From contig NZ_JAERRH010000003.1 of NCBI RefSeq assembly GCF_016741855.1, positions 806,001 to 870,000 of the forward strand: a DNA stretch of 64,000 bases, given 5' to 3'. Below the pieces are notes generated by a model. The model did not search any database. It worked only from the letters and a program-made list of their open reading frames with translations, and was not told where the DNA came from. Position 1 is the stretch's first letter, and each line of letters begins with the position of its first letter. The DNA comes from Streptomyces musisoli. GTDB taxonomy: Bacteria; Actinomycetota; Actinomycetes; Streptomycetales; Streptomycetaceae. Shown one piece after another: positions 43,473 to 53,078 of the stretch. The translations under genes were made by a program, and so were the position numbers.

Positions 43473-43801
43473 GTGTGGTGCGCCTTTCTCCATGCCGACC
43501 CGGGCCTTTCGTCGGCCTCGGATCGGGTCTCGATCCCCCCGGATTGCTGGAGCTGTTGCCTGGCCGACGGTCGTCGGCTCGGTGGCGCACCCGGCCGAAC
43601 ATGGGTGGTGTTGGCCGGGCGGTCGTGAAGATTTATCACGGCCGCAACACTGATCACACTGGCACGATGTGGCGCATCACATAGGAAGAACCGGACAAAG
43701 AACGCCCGAACGTGTCAAACCAGGCCATGAAGGTGACAGGATCGTTATCCGGATTTGAGCGTCCTCTGAGCGAACACTCGCCACCGGTCAAACCGCATGG
43801 A
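43473..43801. other. AT-richer intergenic region upstream of the permease
   Basis: 329 nt with noticeably more A/T than the neighbours, especially 43625-43760 (ATTTATCACGG, GTTATCCGGATTTGAG). This should contain the permease promoter; GATAAAT on the minus strand near 43634 is a possible -10, without a clear -35. No gene or repeat array is seen. Confidence 0.5.
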
Positions 43802-44407
43802 TTACGGCATAAGGGTCGTCACCAGGGTCTCCTGGAGGCCGCCCAGCCAGAGATAGGCCAGCACCATCGGCTTGCGCGGGTCGTCTTCCGGGAGCCGGTA
43901 GAGCAGATCGGTGTCGTCCTCGTCGGTGATCTCCAGCCGGGCGCCGATGGCGAGCCGGAGGTCGTTGAGGGCGCCGAGCCACTGCCGGGACTCCTCCGTG
44001 GACAGCTTCAGCACCGCCCCGCCCTCGTCGACCGGGGCGAGCGCGTCCAGGGTGCGGATCACGCCGAGCGCGTTGTCCCGCTTGCCGGCGCGCAGGTCGT
44101 TCTCGGTGTAGCGGCGGAACTCGGCGGAGTGCGCCCGCCGCTCCTCGGCCTCGGCCGTCGAGCCGGGGTCCTGCTCCGGGTCGCTGTAGGCGTCCGGGAA
44201 GAGCCTGCGCAGGACCGGGTCGGCCGGCGGTTCGCTCGGGCCCTCGGCGAACAGCTCCGCGAGCGGGTCCTCCGGGGTGTCGGCGCCGGGGCCGGGGCCG
44301 ATCAGCTCCAGGAGCTGGACGGCCAGCGACCGGATGATGGAGATCTCGACGTCGTCGAGCGCGACGGCCGCGCCGCCGCCGGGGAGCGGTTCGAAGTGTC
44401 CGGGCAT
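43802..44407 (-). CDS. DUF2017 protein
   Basis: 201 aa. LDDVEISIIRSLAVQLLELI, PDPVLRRLFPDAYSDP and the C-terminal NDLRLAIGARLEITDEDD...AYLWLGGLQETLVTTL match DUF2017, which is nearly always encoded right after clpS in actinobacteria. It begins 12 nt after the clpS stop, so the two are co-transcribed. A link to ClpS/Clp proteolysis is suggested only by this conserved pairing. Confidence 0.9.
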   Translation of the reverse strand: MPGHFEPLPGGGAAVALDDVEISIIRSLAVQLLELIGPGPGADTPEDPLAELFAEGPSEPPADPVLRRLFPDAYSDPEQDPGSTAEAEERRAHSAEFRRYTENDLRAGKRDNALGVIRTLDALAPVDEGGAVLKLSTEESRQWLGALNDLRLAIGARLEITDEDDTDLLYRLPEDDPRKPMVLAYLWLGGLQETLVTTLMP

Positions 44408-44419
44408 GTGAGTCGGTCG

Positions 44420-44737
44420 CTACTTCCGGTCCTGCTGGAGGGTGGCCCACAGACCGTAACCATGCATCGCCTGCACGTCGCGTTCCATCTCCTCGCGGCT
44501 CCCGCTGGAGACGACCGCCCGGCCCTTGTGGTGGACGTCGAGCATGAGCTTGGTGGCCTTGTCCTTGGTGTAGCCGAAGTACGACTGGAAGACGTACGTC
44601 ACATAGCTCATGAGGTTGACCGGGTCGTTGTGGACGATCGTGACCCAGGGGACGTCGGGCTCGGGTACGGCGAAGACCTCCTCCGCCGACTCGGTGCGTT
44701 CGATCTCTACGGGCGCGGGTGACGTCACACAGCCCAT
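44420..44737 (-). CDS. clpS: ClpS N-end-rule adaptor
   Basis: 105 aa from ATG 44737 (GTG 44728 also possible). [48 protein letters not shown] is the ClpS fold, with the N-degron pocket (NDP..., Met, and His). It delivers proteins with destabilising N termini to ClpAP/ClpCP. Divergent from pncB, as in mycobacteria. Confidence 0.95.
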   Translation of the reverse strand: MGCVTSPAPVEIERTESAEEVFAVPEPDVPWVTIVHNDPVNLMSYVTYVFQSYFGYTKDKATKLMLDVHHKGRAVVSSGSREEMERDVQAMHGYGLWATLQQDRK

Positions 44738-44874
44738 GCTGCCACGGCCCCGACAAATCGTCACACCGACGAAAAGGGGGTATGCTTATCGCCATGCTGC
44801 AGACCGGGGGTCGGTCCCCGGGCCCCCGGCCGGTCCAGGGGTACCCGGGCAGTCACGAGCTAGGGGAGGTTTCG

Positions 44875-46221
44875 GTGGACATGGCGGACCTTGGACTGCC
44901 GGTGGATGTTCCCTCGACGGCGCTCTTCACGGACCAGTACGAGCTGACGATGCTCCAGGCCGCCCTGAAGGCCGGCACGGCGGAGCGGCGCAGCGTGTTC
45001 GAGGTCTTCACCCGGCGGCTGCCGAACGGACGCCGCTACGGCGTGGTGGCCGGTACCGGACGCGTGCTGGACGCGGTGGAGAACTTCCGCTTCGACGAGG
45101 GCGTCCTCGGCTTCCTGCGCGAGCGGCAGATCGTCGACGAGGAGACCCTGAAGTGGCTCGCGGACTACCGCTTCGGGGGCGACATCTGGGGCTACCCCGA
45201 GGGCGAGGTGTACTTCCCGGGCTCGCCGATCATGCGTGTCGAGGGCACCTTCGCCGAGTGCGTGCTCCTGGAGACGGTGATCCTCTCGATCCTCAACCAC
45301 GACTCCGCGATCGCCGCCGCGGCCTCCCGGATGGCCTCCGCGGCCGGGGGCCGCCCGCTGATCGAGATGGGCGCCCGGCGCACCCACGAGCTGGCCGCCG
45401 TCGCCGCCTCCCGCGCCGCCTACGTCGGCGGCTTCACGACCACCTCCGACCTGGCCGCCGGCTTCCGCTACGGCATCCCGACCGTCGGCACCTCGGCCCA
45501 CGCCTTCACCCTGCTCCACGACCACGAGCGGGACGCCTTCCAGGCCCAGGTGGACACGCTCGGCCGGGGCACCACCCTGCTGGTGGACACCTACGACGTC
45601 GCCGAGGCCGTCCGTACGGCGGTGGAGGTGGCCGGCCCCGAGCTGGGCGCGGTCCGCATCGACTCCGGGGACCTTCTGCTGGTGGCCCACCGGGTGCGCC
45701 AGCAGCTGGACGAGCTGGGCGCCACCGGCACCAGGATCGTCGTGACCTCGGACCTGGACGAGTACGCCATCGCCTCCCTGGCCGCGGCCCCCGTGGACGC
45801 GTACGGCGTCGGCACCCAGCTGGTGACCGGATCCGGGCACCCGACCGCCTCCATGGTCTACAAGCTGGTCGCCCGTGCCGAGACGACCGACCCCGAGGCG
45901 CCGCTGGTCCCGGTCGCGAAGAAGGCCAGCGGCGGCAAGACCTCCGTCGGCGGACGCAAGTGGGCCGCGCGCCGGCTGGACGCGGAGGGCGTCGCCGAGG
46001 CCGAGGTCGTCGGCACCGGGCCGGTCCCGGCCGGGCTGGCCGACCGGCAGCTGCTGGTGCGGCTGGTCGAGGGCGGCGAGGTGGTCGCCCGCGAACCGCT
46101 GGACGTGCCCCGGGACCGCCACATCGCGGCCCGCGCCGGTCTGCCCCTGTCCGCCATCCAGCTCTCGCGGGGGGAACCCGTCATTCCGACGGAGTACGTC
46201 CACGAGCGCTCGGGTAGCTAG
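44875..46221 (+). CDS. pncB: Nicotinate phosphoribosyltransferase
   Basis: 448 aa from GTG 44875 after GGGGAGG; ATG two codons later is possible. LFTDQYELTMLQAALKAG, FEVFTRRLPNGRRYGV, GTSAHAF with the phosphorylatable His, RIDSGDL and FGVGTQL-like YGVGTQLVTGSG are signatures. It converts nicotinate plus PRPP to NaMN with ATP hydrolysis, feeding NAD synthesis. pncA follows 96 nt later. Confidence 0.95.
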   Translation: MDMADLGLPVDVPSTALFTDQYELTMLQAALKAGTAERRSVFEVFTRRLPNGRRYGVVAGTGRVLDAVENFRFDEGVLGFLRERQIVDEETLKWLADYRFGGDIWGYPEGEVYFPGSPIMRVEGTFAECVLLETVILSILNHDSAIAAAASRMASAAGGRPLIEMGARRTHELAAVAASRAAYVGGFTTTSDLAAGFRYGIPTVGTSAHAFTLLHDHERDAFQAQVDTLGRGTTLLVDTYDVAEAVRTAVEVAGPELGAVRIDSGDLLLVAHRVRQQLDELGATGTRIVVTSDLDEYAIASLAAAPVDAYGVGTQLVTGSGHPTASMVYKLVARAETTDPEAPLVPVAKKASGGKTSVGGRKWAARRLDAEGVAEAEVVGTGPVPAGLADRQLLVRLVEGGEVVAREPLDVPRDRHIAARAGLPLSAIQLSRGEPVIPTEYVHERSGS

Positions 46222-46317
46222 AGCGGGACACCGTCCGCACTCTCGAACGCCCCCTCCCGAACGGGCCCGAAAGTCTCTAGGCTCAGTTGTTCAATCCACA
46301 GTCGAAGGACACCCAGC

Positions 46318-46911
46318 ATGCGCCGCGCCTTGATCGTCGTAGACGTGCAGAACGACTTCTGTGAGGGGGGCAGCCTCGCGGTGTCCGGCGGGACAGACGT
46401 GGCCGCCGCCATCACCGAGCTGATCGGCCAGGCGGCGGGCACGGGCTACCGGCACGTGGTGGCCACCCGTGACCACCACATCGCACCCGGCGGCCACTTC
46501 GCGGACAACCCCGACTACGTCCGCTCCTGGCCCGCGCACTGCGTCGCGGGCACGGAGGGCGTGGGCTTCCACCCGAACTTCGCCCCCGCGGTCGCCTCCG
46601 GCGCGGTCGACGCCGTGTTCGACAAGGGGGCGTACTCGGCCGCCTACAGCGGCTTCGAGGGCACCGACGAGAACGGCGTCCGCCTGGCCGAATGGCTCCG
46701 GGCGCGCGAGATCACCGAGGTGGACGTGGTGGGCATCGCCACGGACCACTGCGTGCGGGCCACCGCCCTGGACGCCGCGCGGGAGGGCTTCCGCACGCAG
46801 GTCCTGCTGGACCTGACGGCGGGGGTGGCCCCGGAGACGACGGAGCGGGCACTGGAGGAGCTCCGCGAGGCGGGAGTCGAGCTGACCGGCAAGCCGGTGG
46901 TCAGCGGCTGA
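46318..46911 (+). CDS. pncA: Nicotinamidase (isochorismatase superfamily)
   Basis: 197 aa, GAAGGAC before the ATG. Catalytic triad D9, K103 and C145 (VVDVQNDF, DKGAYSAAYSGF, ATDHCV); metal ligands D52, H54, H60 and H74. It deamidates nicotinamide to nicotinate for PncB, giving a two-gene NAD salvage unit. A TAGGCT -10 candidate lies about 40 nt upstream. Confidence 0.95.
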   Translation: MRRALIVVDVQNDFCEGGSLAVSGGTDVAAAITELIGQAAGTGYRHVVATRDHHIAPGGHFADNPDYVRSWPAHCVAGTEGVGFHPNFAPAVASGAVDAVFDKGAYSAAYSGFEGTDENGVRLAEWLRAREITEVDVVGIATDHCVRATALDAAREGFRTQVLLDLTAGVAPETTERALEELREAGVELTGKPVVSG

Positions 46912-47061
46912 CCGGTGCCGGGCGCCGGGGGCCGCTGTGAGTTCGGCGCCGCCGTACCGCACCGCCGTACCGCACCGTCGGGGCCGATCGCCGTGGCGGC
47001 GGGCAGAAATGCCCGCAAGCCCACGGCGCCGGGCCGGGCGGCCGGCCCGGTCGGCCCGGGG

Positions 47062-47092
47062 GCGCGGAGAACCGCGCGACCAGCCACAACGG
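47062..47092. repeat. Dispersed Streptomyces intergenic element, single copy
   Basis: GCGCGGAGAACCGCGCGACC followed by AGCCACAACGG. Similar to 537-567 at about 26 of 31 positions. I recall this GCGCGGGGAACTGCGCGACC-AGCC sequence from many Streptomyces intergenic regions. Confidence 0.65.
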
Positions 47093-47127
47093 ACCCGCAC
47101 GCGACCACGCACCCCACCGCCCCGGAC

Positions 47128-47448
47128 CTACCGCACCACCGCCGACCGGCCAAGCAGCGCCCGGATCGGGTGCCACAGCTCGTTCACCATGACACCGTTG
47201 TCGGCCGGGGCGGTGCGCCATATCAGGCCGTCCGGATGGTGCAGTACGGCCGTGATCTCGTCCGGTGTCGGGGGCGCGGCGTTGCCCCGGAGGTAGATCG
47301 CCCGCAGCCCCAGGTTGCGGAGCCTGGTCAGGGCCCGGGCGCGGTTCTGGGCGTGCACCAGCACCCGCACTCCGGCGGAGCCGTAGGGCAGGTTCAGCGC
47401 CACCACGACGGTGCCGTTCGGCATCTTGCAGAAGCCTCCAGCGGCCAT
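47128..47448 (-). CDS. Conserved small hypothetical protein
   Basis: 106 aa starting MAAGGFCKMPNGTVVVALNLPYGSAGVRVLVHAQNRARALTRLRNLG. Looks like a compact alpha/beta domain without membrane segments or catalytic motif; the LRAIYLRGNAAPPTPDEITAVLHHPDGLIWR stretch is distinctive. I do not recognise a family. The ribosome site is weak. Next to the metalloprotease gene but separated by its terminator. Confidence 0.65.
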   Translation of the reverse strand: MAAGGFCKMPNGTVVVALNLPYGSAGVRVLVHAQNRARALTRLRNLGLRAIYLRGNAAPPTPDEITAVLHHPDGLIWRTAPADNGVMVNELWHPIRALLGRSAVVR

Positions 47449-47511
47449 GTGGTCACATCCCCGTTTCGGTCGGTGTCAATAAGCGGTCCACAGGACGCAC
47501 CTAAACACGAT

Positions 47512-47541
47512 CGGCGGCAACCCGCCAAGGGGCTGCCGCCG
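47512..47541 (-). terminator. Metalloprotease terminator
   Basis: CGGCGGCA (47512-47519) pairs with TGCCGCCG (47534-47541), 28 nt beyond the protease stop codon. Confidence 0.6.
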
Positions 47542-47569
47542 ACACGCGTCTGACCTGCGGTTTTGTGGA

Positions 47570-49927
47570 CTACTTCACCGCGGGACCAACCTTGAGCTGG
47601 ATCGTGGAGCCGTCCTTGGCCTCCTTGACGATCGTGATCTTGGTGTTGGTGTCAGTGACCTTCACCCCGCCCGTCGGGTTCGACGGGTCGTAGTAGGTGT
47701 GGGCGTGGTCGTTGAAGACCGAGATGCCCTTCGACGCCTTGATCTGCAGGGCGACGTCGGCCTTGTGCAGGGTGATGCCGTCCGTGCCGTAGAGGCTGAA
47801 CGGGGAGTCGTACGCCTGGATGCGGTTGCGCAGCAGCGTGCCGTCGGACCACCGCAGCGCCTTCGAGTGCGAGTCGACCGGCAGGATCAGACCGGTGCCC
47901 GGGTGACCGTTGGTGGCGTTGGTGTTGTCGTCCGCCTGGGAGGTGTCCCACTTCCAGATCAGCAGGCCGTTCTGGTACGGGTAGTGCTCCACCCAGTCGG
48001 GGCGCTTGGCCGAACCGAAGTTGTACGGGCCGGTCTTCAGCGTCTTGTCGTACGACACGTACTGCCGGTTCTCGGCGATGTAGTACTGCTTGTAGTCCTT
48101 GGTGAAGGACGCGCCGATGCGGGAGAAGCCGGCCGCGGTCCAACCGGTGTCGGCGGTCTCGGCGTTGTCCGAGAACACCGGCGCGCCGTCGGCGGTCACG
48201 GTGATCTGGTCGGCCGTGAAGCCGTTCTCCGCGACACCGCCGTCGGTGGCGTAGCGGAAGCGCAGGTCGATCTTCTTGCCCGCGTAGGCGTCGAGCGGGA
48301 ACGACAGCTTCTTGTGCGTCTGCGAGAAGCCGCTCAGCGCCGGCTTGCCGCTGGCGTCATGCGGGAGGGCCTGGCCGTCCGCCGTGCCGTCCAGGGCGGT
48401 CCAGTTGGCGCCGCCGTCGGCCGACACCTCGGTGTAGACGTAGTCGTAGCCGTCCTCGGTGGCCCACCAGCCGTCCAGGTCCAGGCTCGCGGACGTCTTG
48501 CCGGTCAGGTCGACCGACCGGGTCAGCGTGTTCTTCAGGTCGTTGCCGCTGCCGCTCCACCACTGGGTCGAGCCCTCGGCGGGCTGGGTGATCGTGGTGG
48601 TGACCGCCTTGTCCGGCAGGTTGACCACGAGGGCCTGCTTGTCCCAGGTGTTGTACTCGGCGAGGCCCAGCTTGTGGGTGGACTGCTTGCCGGCCGCGGC
48701 GGTGTCGAAGTTCAGCCAGCCCAGCTGAAGCTTGTCCCAGGCGTTCATGTCGCCGGGCAGGTCGCCGATGGACTCCTTGCCCGTGCCGAGCCAGGAGCCG
48801 GAGGACATCAGCGTCCAGAAACCGGTGGAGTTGTCGCCGCCGGCGGTGTCGTACTCGTCCGGCAGACCGAGGTCGTGACCGTACTCGTGGGCGTAGACGC
48901 CGAGTCCGCCGTTCTCCGGCTGGATGGTGTAGTCGCCGACCCAGACACCGGTGTTGCCGACCTGGGTGCCGCCGAGCTTGTTGTCCGCGGGGCCGGTGGC
49001 GCCGGCGTCGGTGCCGAAGGCGTACCAGCGGTGGGCCCAGATCGCGTCCTTGCCCTGGACGCCGCCGCCGGCGGACTCGTCCTCACCGGCGTGCACGATC
49101 TGGAAGTGGTCGACGTAGCCGTCGGGCTCGTTGAAGTTGCCGTCGCCGTCGAAGTCGTACCGGTCCCACTGGTCGTACTTGGCGAGGTCCTTCTTGATGT
49201 CCGCGTCGGTGCGGCCGGCCTTCTTCTGCTGGGCGACCCAGGCGCTCAGGCCGTCGCTGACGACGTTCCACACGCTCGGGCAGTTGGTCTGGCCGCAGGC
49301 GTTGTTGCCGTAGCGCGCCTCGTTGTAGGGGACCTTGACCCAGTCCGTGACCTCACCGGAGACCGAGTAGCGGCCCGAGGACTGCTTCTCGTAGTACTTC
49401 TTCAGCGACTCGGTCTTCTGGCCGGTGCCGAAGTAGAGGTCCTGGTAGTGCTTCTGGTTGTAGTCCTTCTGCCAGGCCGTGGAGTTGTCCTTCTTGCGGT
49501 CCGGCTTGGCGATCTTGTTGTGCAGCGGGCCCGCGGTGCCCCCGTACTTGGGGTCCGTCTGGTTCCCGAACTCCACCAGGATGGTGAAGATCTTGTCGGT
49601 CTTCTCGCGGCTCAGCTCGACGTACTTGCTCTGGCCCTTGCGGCTCTTGAGCTTGACGACCTTGGAGCCGTTGCGCTCCTCCGCCTTGACCTTGCCCGAT
49701 ATGAGCTGGTTCAGAGCCTCTTCGCGCTGGGCGTCCTGCGTCTTGCTCAACGGACCGTCGAGGTCGTGCTTCTGCTGCTTCACCGGAGCCGGGTCGTGCC
49801 GGTTGGCGGCGGCGGTCCCGGCCTGGGTGCTCGCCTCCGCGACGGCGAAGGTGGCGAACGTGGCGGAGGCCGCCGCGAGCGTGACGCCGATGGCGGCCGC
49901 TCTGAACGTCCAGGATCTGCTGGTCAC
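47570..49927 (-). CDS. Secreted M6 immune-inhibitor-A-like metalloprotease
   Basis: 785 aa from GTG 49925-49927, preceded by GGGAGGAACTCAA. Signal peptide about 1-32 with Ala-x-Ala. Zinc site HEYGHDLGLPDEYD (HExxH plus third ligand). A propeptide region precedes it; after the catalytic domain come beta-sandwich modules with DGWWATEDGYDYVYTEVSADGG and a C-terminal segment ending in VGPAVK. It is exported and probably degrades extracellular proteins. Length agrees with InhA-type M6 enzymes. Confidence 0.93.
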   Translation of the reverse strand: MTSRSWTFRAAAIGVTLAAASATFATFAVAEASTQAGTAAANRHDPAPVKQQKHDLDGPLSKTQDAQREEALNQLISGKVKAEERNGSKVVKLKSRKGQSKYVELSREKTDKIFTILVEFGNQTDPKYGGTAGPLHNKIAKPDRKKDNSTAWQKDYNQKHYQDLYFGTGQKTESLKKYYEKQSSGRYSVSGEVTDWVKVPYNEARYGNNACGQTNCPSVWNVVSDGLSAWVAQQKKAGRTDADIKKDLAKYDQWDRYDFDGDGNFNEPDGYVDHFQIVHAGEDESAGGGVQGKDAIWAHRWYAFGTDAGATGPADNKLGGTQVGNTGVWVGDYTIQPENGGLGVYAHEYGHDLGLPDEYDTAGGDNSTGFWTLMSSGSWLGTGKESIGDLPGDMNAWDKLQLGWLNFDTAAAGKQSTHKLGLAEYNTWDKQALVVNLPDKAVTTTITQPAEGSTQWWSGSGNDLKNTLTRSVDLTGKTSASLDLDGWWATEDGYDYVYTEVSADGGANWTALDGTADGQALPHDASGKPALSGFSQTHKKLSFPLDAYAGKKIDLRFRYATDGGVAENGFTADQITVTADGAPVFSDNAETADTGWTAAGFSRIGASFTKDYKQYYIAENRQYVSYDKTLKTGPYNFGSAKRPDWVEHYPYQNGLLIWKWDTSQADDNTNATNGHPGTGLILPVDSHSKALRWSDGTLLRNRIQAYDSPFSLYGTDGITLHKADVALQIKASKGISVFNDHAHTYYDPSNPTGGVKVTDTNTKITIVKEAKDGSTIQLKVGPAVK

Positions 49928-50293
49928 TTGAGTTCCTCCCCCGCGCCGCGCACACGGACAGGGGGTTCCGGGTCATGGAGGAATCCGTGCGCGCACGATC
50001 AACGCGTGTAATCAAGTGACGACATTTGACTAGAGGTTAAGCCGAAAAGACAGACCTTGACTTGAGCAAGACAAGTGCACTATGCGGAGGCGACGTTCGC
50101 TTTGCGGACATGTGTCGACTTGACGACAGGCGCAGGCATCGCCCGTCCGAAGGGAGGGGTGACTCCGTGCGCCCCCCGTGCACCTGTACCGTGGGTTAGG
50201 TCACGCTTACCGGGCGTCCCGCTCGGGCATGCAGGCCAAGAGAGCCGAACGGCACCCCGCCGACTCCCGAAGACTGCCGAGGACACGATTGCC
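49928..50293. other. Divergent promoter region, protease / small membrane protein
   Basis: 366 nt with an A/T-richer centre at 50020-50090. On the plus strand TTGACT (50057-50062) and TATGCG (50081-50086) are spaced by 18 nt, a candidate promoter for the small membrane gene. GTGCGCGCAC (49987-49996) is a perfect palindrome near the protease start. No gene or repeat array is supported. Confidence 0.45.
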
Positions 50294-50527
50294 ATGCCTC
50301 GTCCGACCGCCGCACAGCTCGCCTACGGTTCCTGCACCGTGATCTTCTCGACGCTCGCCATGCTGCTGCTGTCGCAGACGAGTTCGGGCCTCGGGATCGT
50401 CGTCATCGCCCTCGCGGCCCTCGCGCTGGGCCTGCTGGTCGCGTGGACGGTCCCCGTACCCGCGGCACGCGCGCAGGCACCCGCCGAGCCCGTGGCGGAC
50501 GAGGAGCGCGTCCCCACCTCCCTGTGA
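50294..50527 (+). CDS. Small two-TM hypothetical protein
   Basis: 77 aa with GAGGA 10 nt upstream. Two hydrophobic helices (about 10-27 and 31-51) and an acidic Pro/Ala tail. Similar to short membrane proteins seen next to secreted proteases in Streptomyces, but no known function. Confidence 0.65.
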   Translation: MPRPTAAQLAYGSCTVIFSTLAMLLLSQTSSGLGIVVIALAALALGLLVAWTVPVPAARAQAPAEPVADEERVPTSL

Positions 50528-50540
50528 CCGGCGAAGCCGC

Positions 50541-50606
50541 GGGACACCGCAGCGGCGGCTCCGGGTGCGTCCCGGGACACCGCAGCGGCGGGTCCGGGTG
50601 CGTCCC
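50541..50606. repeat. 33-nt direct duplication
   Basis: GGGACACCGCAGCGGCGGCT + CCGGGTGCGTCCC occurs twice back to back, with one or two substitutions, 14 nt after a stop codon. Confidence 0.8.
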
Positions 50607-50644
50607 TGGTCCGCCGCCGCCCCACGAGCCGTCTCACACGTCGC

Positions 50645-51316
50645 TCAACGGGTGCTGACCACCACCGTCTTGGCCGCCTTGTCGTGCAGGCCCTGCTTGT
50701 ACGGCTTGTCGAAGAAGCTCCAGCCACCGCAGATGGCCGTCCAGACGCAGGCGCAGCAGAAGGCGAACGGCACCCACAGCACCAGGGCGCGGATCAGCGA
50801 GGTCTGCATGGAGGGGGTGGCGCCGTTCTCCAGGTCGGCCACCCGCAGGTCGAACCACTTCTTGCCGAGGGTCTGCCCCGACCTGCTGATCATGACGGTG
50901 TCGTAGGCGACGTAGAGCACGGCCGCGGTCAGGGACTGGGCGAAGGACTTGCCGGCCTCGATGCGGCCACCGTCGACCGTGTACTCCCGCACCCCGAACG
51001 CCCAGGTGAGCAGCCAGACGACGATGCCGACCAGGATCATGTCGATGATCCGTGCGAGCGTCCGTCTGCCGCTGTCGGCGAGCGGGGGCATACCCGCCAG
51101 GGGATCGGCCGGATAGCCGCCGGCGCCGGATCCGTACGGGCCGGCGTCGTACGGGCCGCCGCCGTAGGGGCCGCCACCGTAGGGAGGGGGCTGCTCACCC
51201 CCGCCGTACGGGGTGTCGTACGGCGAGCCCGAACCCTGGTCCGACGGGGGCTGCTTCCTGAAGGGGTCGTCCTCGGGGGGCTGCTCTCCGGAGCCGGGGG
51301 GCGGTTCGCTGCTCAT
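50645..51316 (-). CDS. RDD-family membrane protein (short)
   Basis: 223 aa. A Gly/Pro/Tyr-rich head of ~80 residues (PYGGGEQPPPYGGGPYGGGPY) precedes the RDD domain: SGRRTLARIIDMILVGIVVWLLTWAFG, SRSGQTLGKKWFDLRVADLENGATPSM and a last hydrophobic stretch ending HDKAAKTVVVSTR. Arg-Asp-Asp family proteins are membrane proteins of unclear function; some bring ions or stress signals. Downstream of a second RDD gene. Confidence 0.88.
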   Translation of the reverse strand: MSSEPPPGSGEQPPEDDPFRKQPPSDQGSGSPYDTPYGGGEQPPPYGGGPYGGGPYDAGPYGSGAGGYPADPLAGMPPLADSGRRTLARIIDMILVGIVVWLLTWAFGVREYTVDGGRIEAGKSFAQSLTAAVLYVAYDTVMISRSGQTLGKKWFDLRVADLENGATPSMQTSLIRALVLWVPFAFCCACVWTAICGGWSFFDKPYKQGLHDKAAKTVVVSTR

Positions 51317-51347
51317 GGCCCGAGTGGAACCCGAACACCCCGGCGCC

Positions 51348-51449
51348 GCATCCGGCGGACGGCCGTACGGGGTAGGCGCGCCGCGGTCGGCCCGCGGCGC
51401 ATCCGGCGGACGGCCGTACCGAGTGGGCGCGCCGCGGTCAGCCCGCGAC
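51348..51449. repeat. 51-nt direct repeat spanning the RDD stop codon
   Basis: Two copies of GCATCCGGCGGACGGCCGTA + CGGGGTAGGCGCGCCGCGGTCGGCCCGCGGC (51348-51398, 51399-51449). The second carries TCA at 51438-51440, the stop of the minus-strand RDD gene; the first has TCG there. Unit length is 17 codons. Confidence 0.85.
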
Positions 51450-53078
51450 GAACGTGTGGGCCGCCTTGTCGTGCCAGCACTGGCGCCAGGGCCGGTCGAA
51501 CAGGCACCACAGCACGCCCACGATCCCGACGGCCAGCAGTCCCGGCACGCTGAAGACCAGCCAGCGGCGCAGCGCCGGGCCGAACGTCGGGGGCTCGTGC
51601 GCCTCGATGTCGCGCACCTCGAGGCCGCACAGCTTCTTGCCGAGGGTGCGGCCCCACTTGACGGTGGGCAGCACCTCGTACAGGACGCCGGCCAGGAGCA
51701 GGACGGCGAGGACGATGCCGAGGCTGGTGCCGGTCGTGCCGTCGAGGAGCCAGACGGTGACCTCGCGGCCGGACAGCCTGGCCGCGTCGATCTTCTCCTG
51801 GACGTGGTCCAGGGCACGCGTGCCGAGCGGGACCGCCGCGGCGGCCGTCACGGCGCCCACCGCCAGCGAGTCGATCAGCCGGGCGGCGAGCCGCTTGCCG
51901 AGTCCGGCGGGGCGGGCGGCGGCCTGCCGGCGCGCGGCGGCCTGGAAGAGGTCCTCCACCGGCGGCTTCCACGGCGCCACCGGCTGCTCGTCCCCGCCCC
52001 CGGCCAGCTGGTGCACCTGCTGCGCCCAGGAGGCCTGACCGCCACCGGGACCGGCGGTCAGCGGGGTGGCGGACGTACCGGACTGCCCGGGCACGGCCTG
52101 CGCCGCTCCGGGCTGGGGGACGCCTGCCTGAGGGACTCCCGCCTGCGCGGGGCCCGCCTGCCCCGGGCCTGCCGGCGCCGGACCCGCCTGGGCCGGACCC
52201 GCCTGCTGCGGCACGGACGGAGCCGTGGCGGAGGGCGCCTGGGAGTGCTGCGGGGCGGAGGTCTGCGGGGTGGTACCGGGGGCCTGGGGCGTGGCCGGCG
52301 TGTGGGGCGGCTGCGCGGCGCCGGCCCGGGCCGCGGCGGCCTTGCCCGCGCCGAAGCCGGGGTTCGCGGGCGCGCCGACGGGACCCTGCGTGCCGAAGCC
52401 GGCCGCTCCGGACCCGCCGGACGCGCCGCCCTCGGAGCCGGTCGGGCCGGGCGGCACCGGGCGGAACGTCATCGTGCCGTCGTCGGTGCGGGCCGCCGCC
52501 GGGCCGGGGATCGGGCGGCGGAAGATGAAGGTGCCGGGGTCCGGGGCCCCGTCGTCCTGCGCCGGGGGGTTCGACGCGGTGCCGTCGGTACGGCCGGTGT
52601 CCCGGCCGTCGGCGGGCTCCGCGGGCACTCGCGGGTCGACACCCCAGGCGCCGCCCCGGCCGGCGTCCCCGCCGGAGCCGGACGACCGGTCCTGCCGCCC
52701 TGCCGGGCCGGACCCGCCCGGCCGGCCCCACTGCGCGCCCTGCGCGGCCTGCCCGGGCCGGGCCGCGGGAGCCCACCGGTCGGCCTGGCCCGCCTGCGCC
52801 GGAAGGCCCGACTGGCCCGGGAGGCCGGCGCCGTCCTGCGGGCCGGTCTCCGCCGGGTCCTCGTCGAAGAAGTGCGGGCCCGTCTCCTCCACGGACGGGA
52901 CGGCCGGCTGCACGCCGGGCGGCGGGGTGAGCCGCTCGCCGTCCTTCGGCGCCGGTCGGCTGGTGCCGGGCACCCAGGAGGCGCCGTTCCAGTACCGGAC
53001 GTAGCCGGGGATGGACGGGTCCGGGTAGTACCCCTCGCGGGGCCTGTCGTCGCCGGGTGCCGGGGTTGGGGCGCTCAT
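51438..53078 (-). CDS. RDD-family protein with DUF2510 head and long disordered linker
   Basis: 546 aa. N-terminal DUF2510-like GYYPDPSIPGYVRYWNGASWVPG (about 16-38), then ~330 residues of Gly/Pro/Ala/Gln repeats (PQAGPAQAGPAPAGPGQAGPA), and an RDD domain from about 390 (LGKRLAARLIDSLAVGAVTAAAAVP, GRTLGKKLCGLEVRDIEAHEPPT, HDKAAHTFVAG). It is upstream of and paralogous to the shorter RDD gene on the same strand. DUF2510 also occurs in other membrane-linked proteins. Confidence 0.88.
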   Translation of the reverse strand: MSAPTPAPGDDRPREGYYPDPSIPGYVRYWNGASWVPGTSRPAPKDGERLTPPPGVQPAVPSVEETGPHFFDEDPAETGPQDGAGLPGQSGLPAQAGQADRWAPAARPGQAAQGAQWGRPGGSGPAGRQDRSSGSGGDAGRGGAWGVDPRVPAEPADGRDTGRTDGTASNPPAQDDGAPDPGTFIFRRPIPGPAAARTDDGTMTFRPVPPGPTGSEGGASGGSGAAGFGTQGPVGAPANPGFGAGKAAAARAGAAQPPHTPATPQAPGTTPQTSAPQHSQAPSATAPSVPQQAGPAQAGPAPAGPGQAGPAQAGVPQAGVPQPGAAQAVPGQSGTSATPLTAGPGGGQASWAQQVHQLAGGGDEQPVAPWKPPVEDLFQAAARRQAAARPAGLGKRLAARLIDSLAVGAVTAAAAVPLGTRALDHVQEKIDAARLSGREVTVWLLDGTTGTSLGIVLAVLLLAGVLYEVLPTVKWGRTLGKKLCGLEVRDIEAHEPPTFGPALRRWLVFSVPGLLAVGIVGVLWCLFDRPWRQCWHDKAAHTFVAG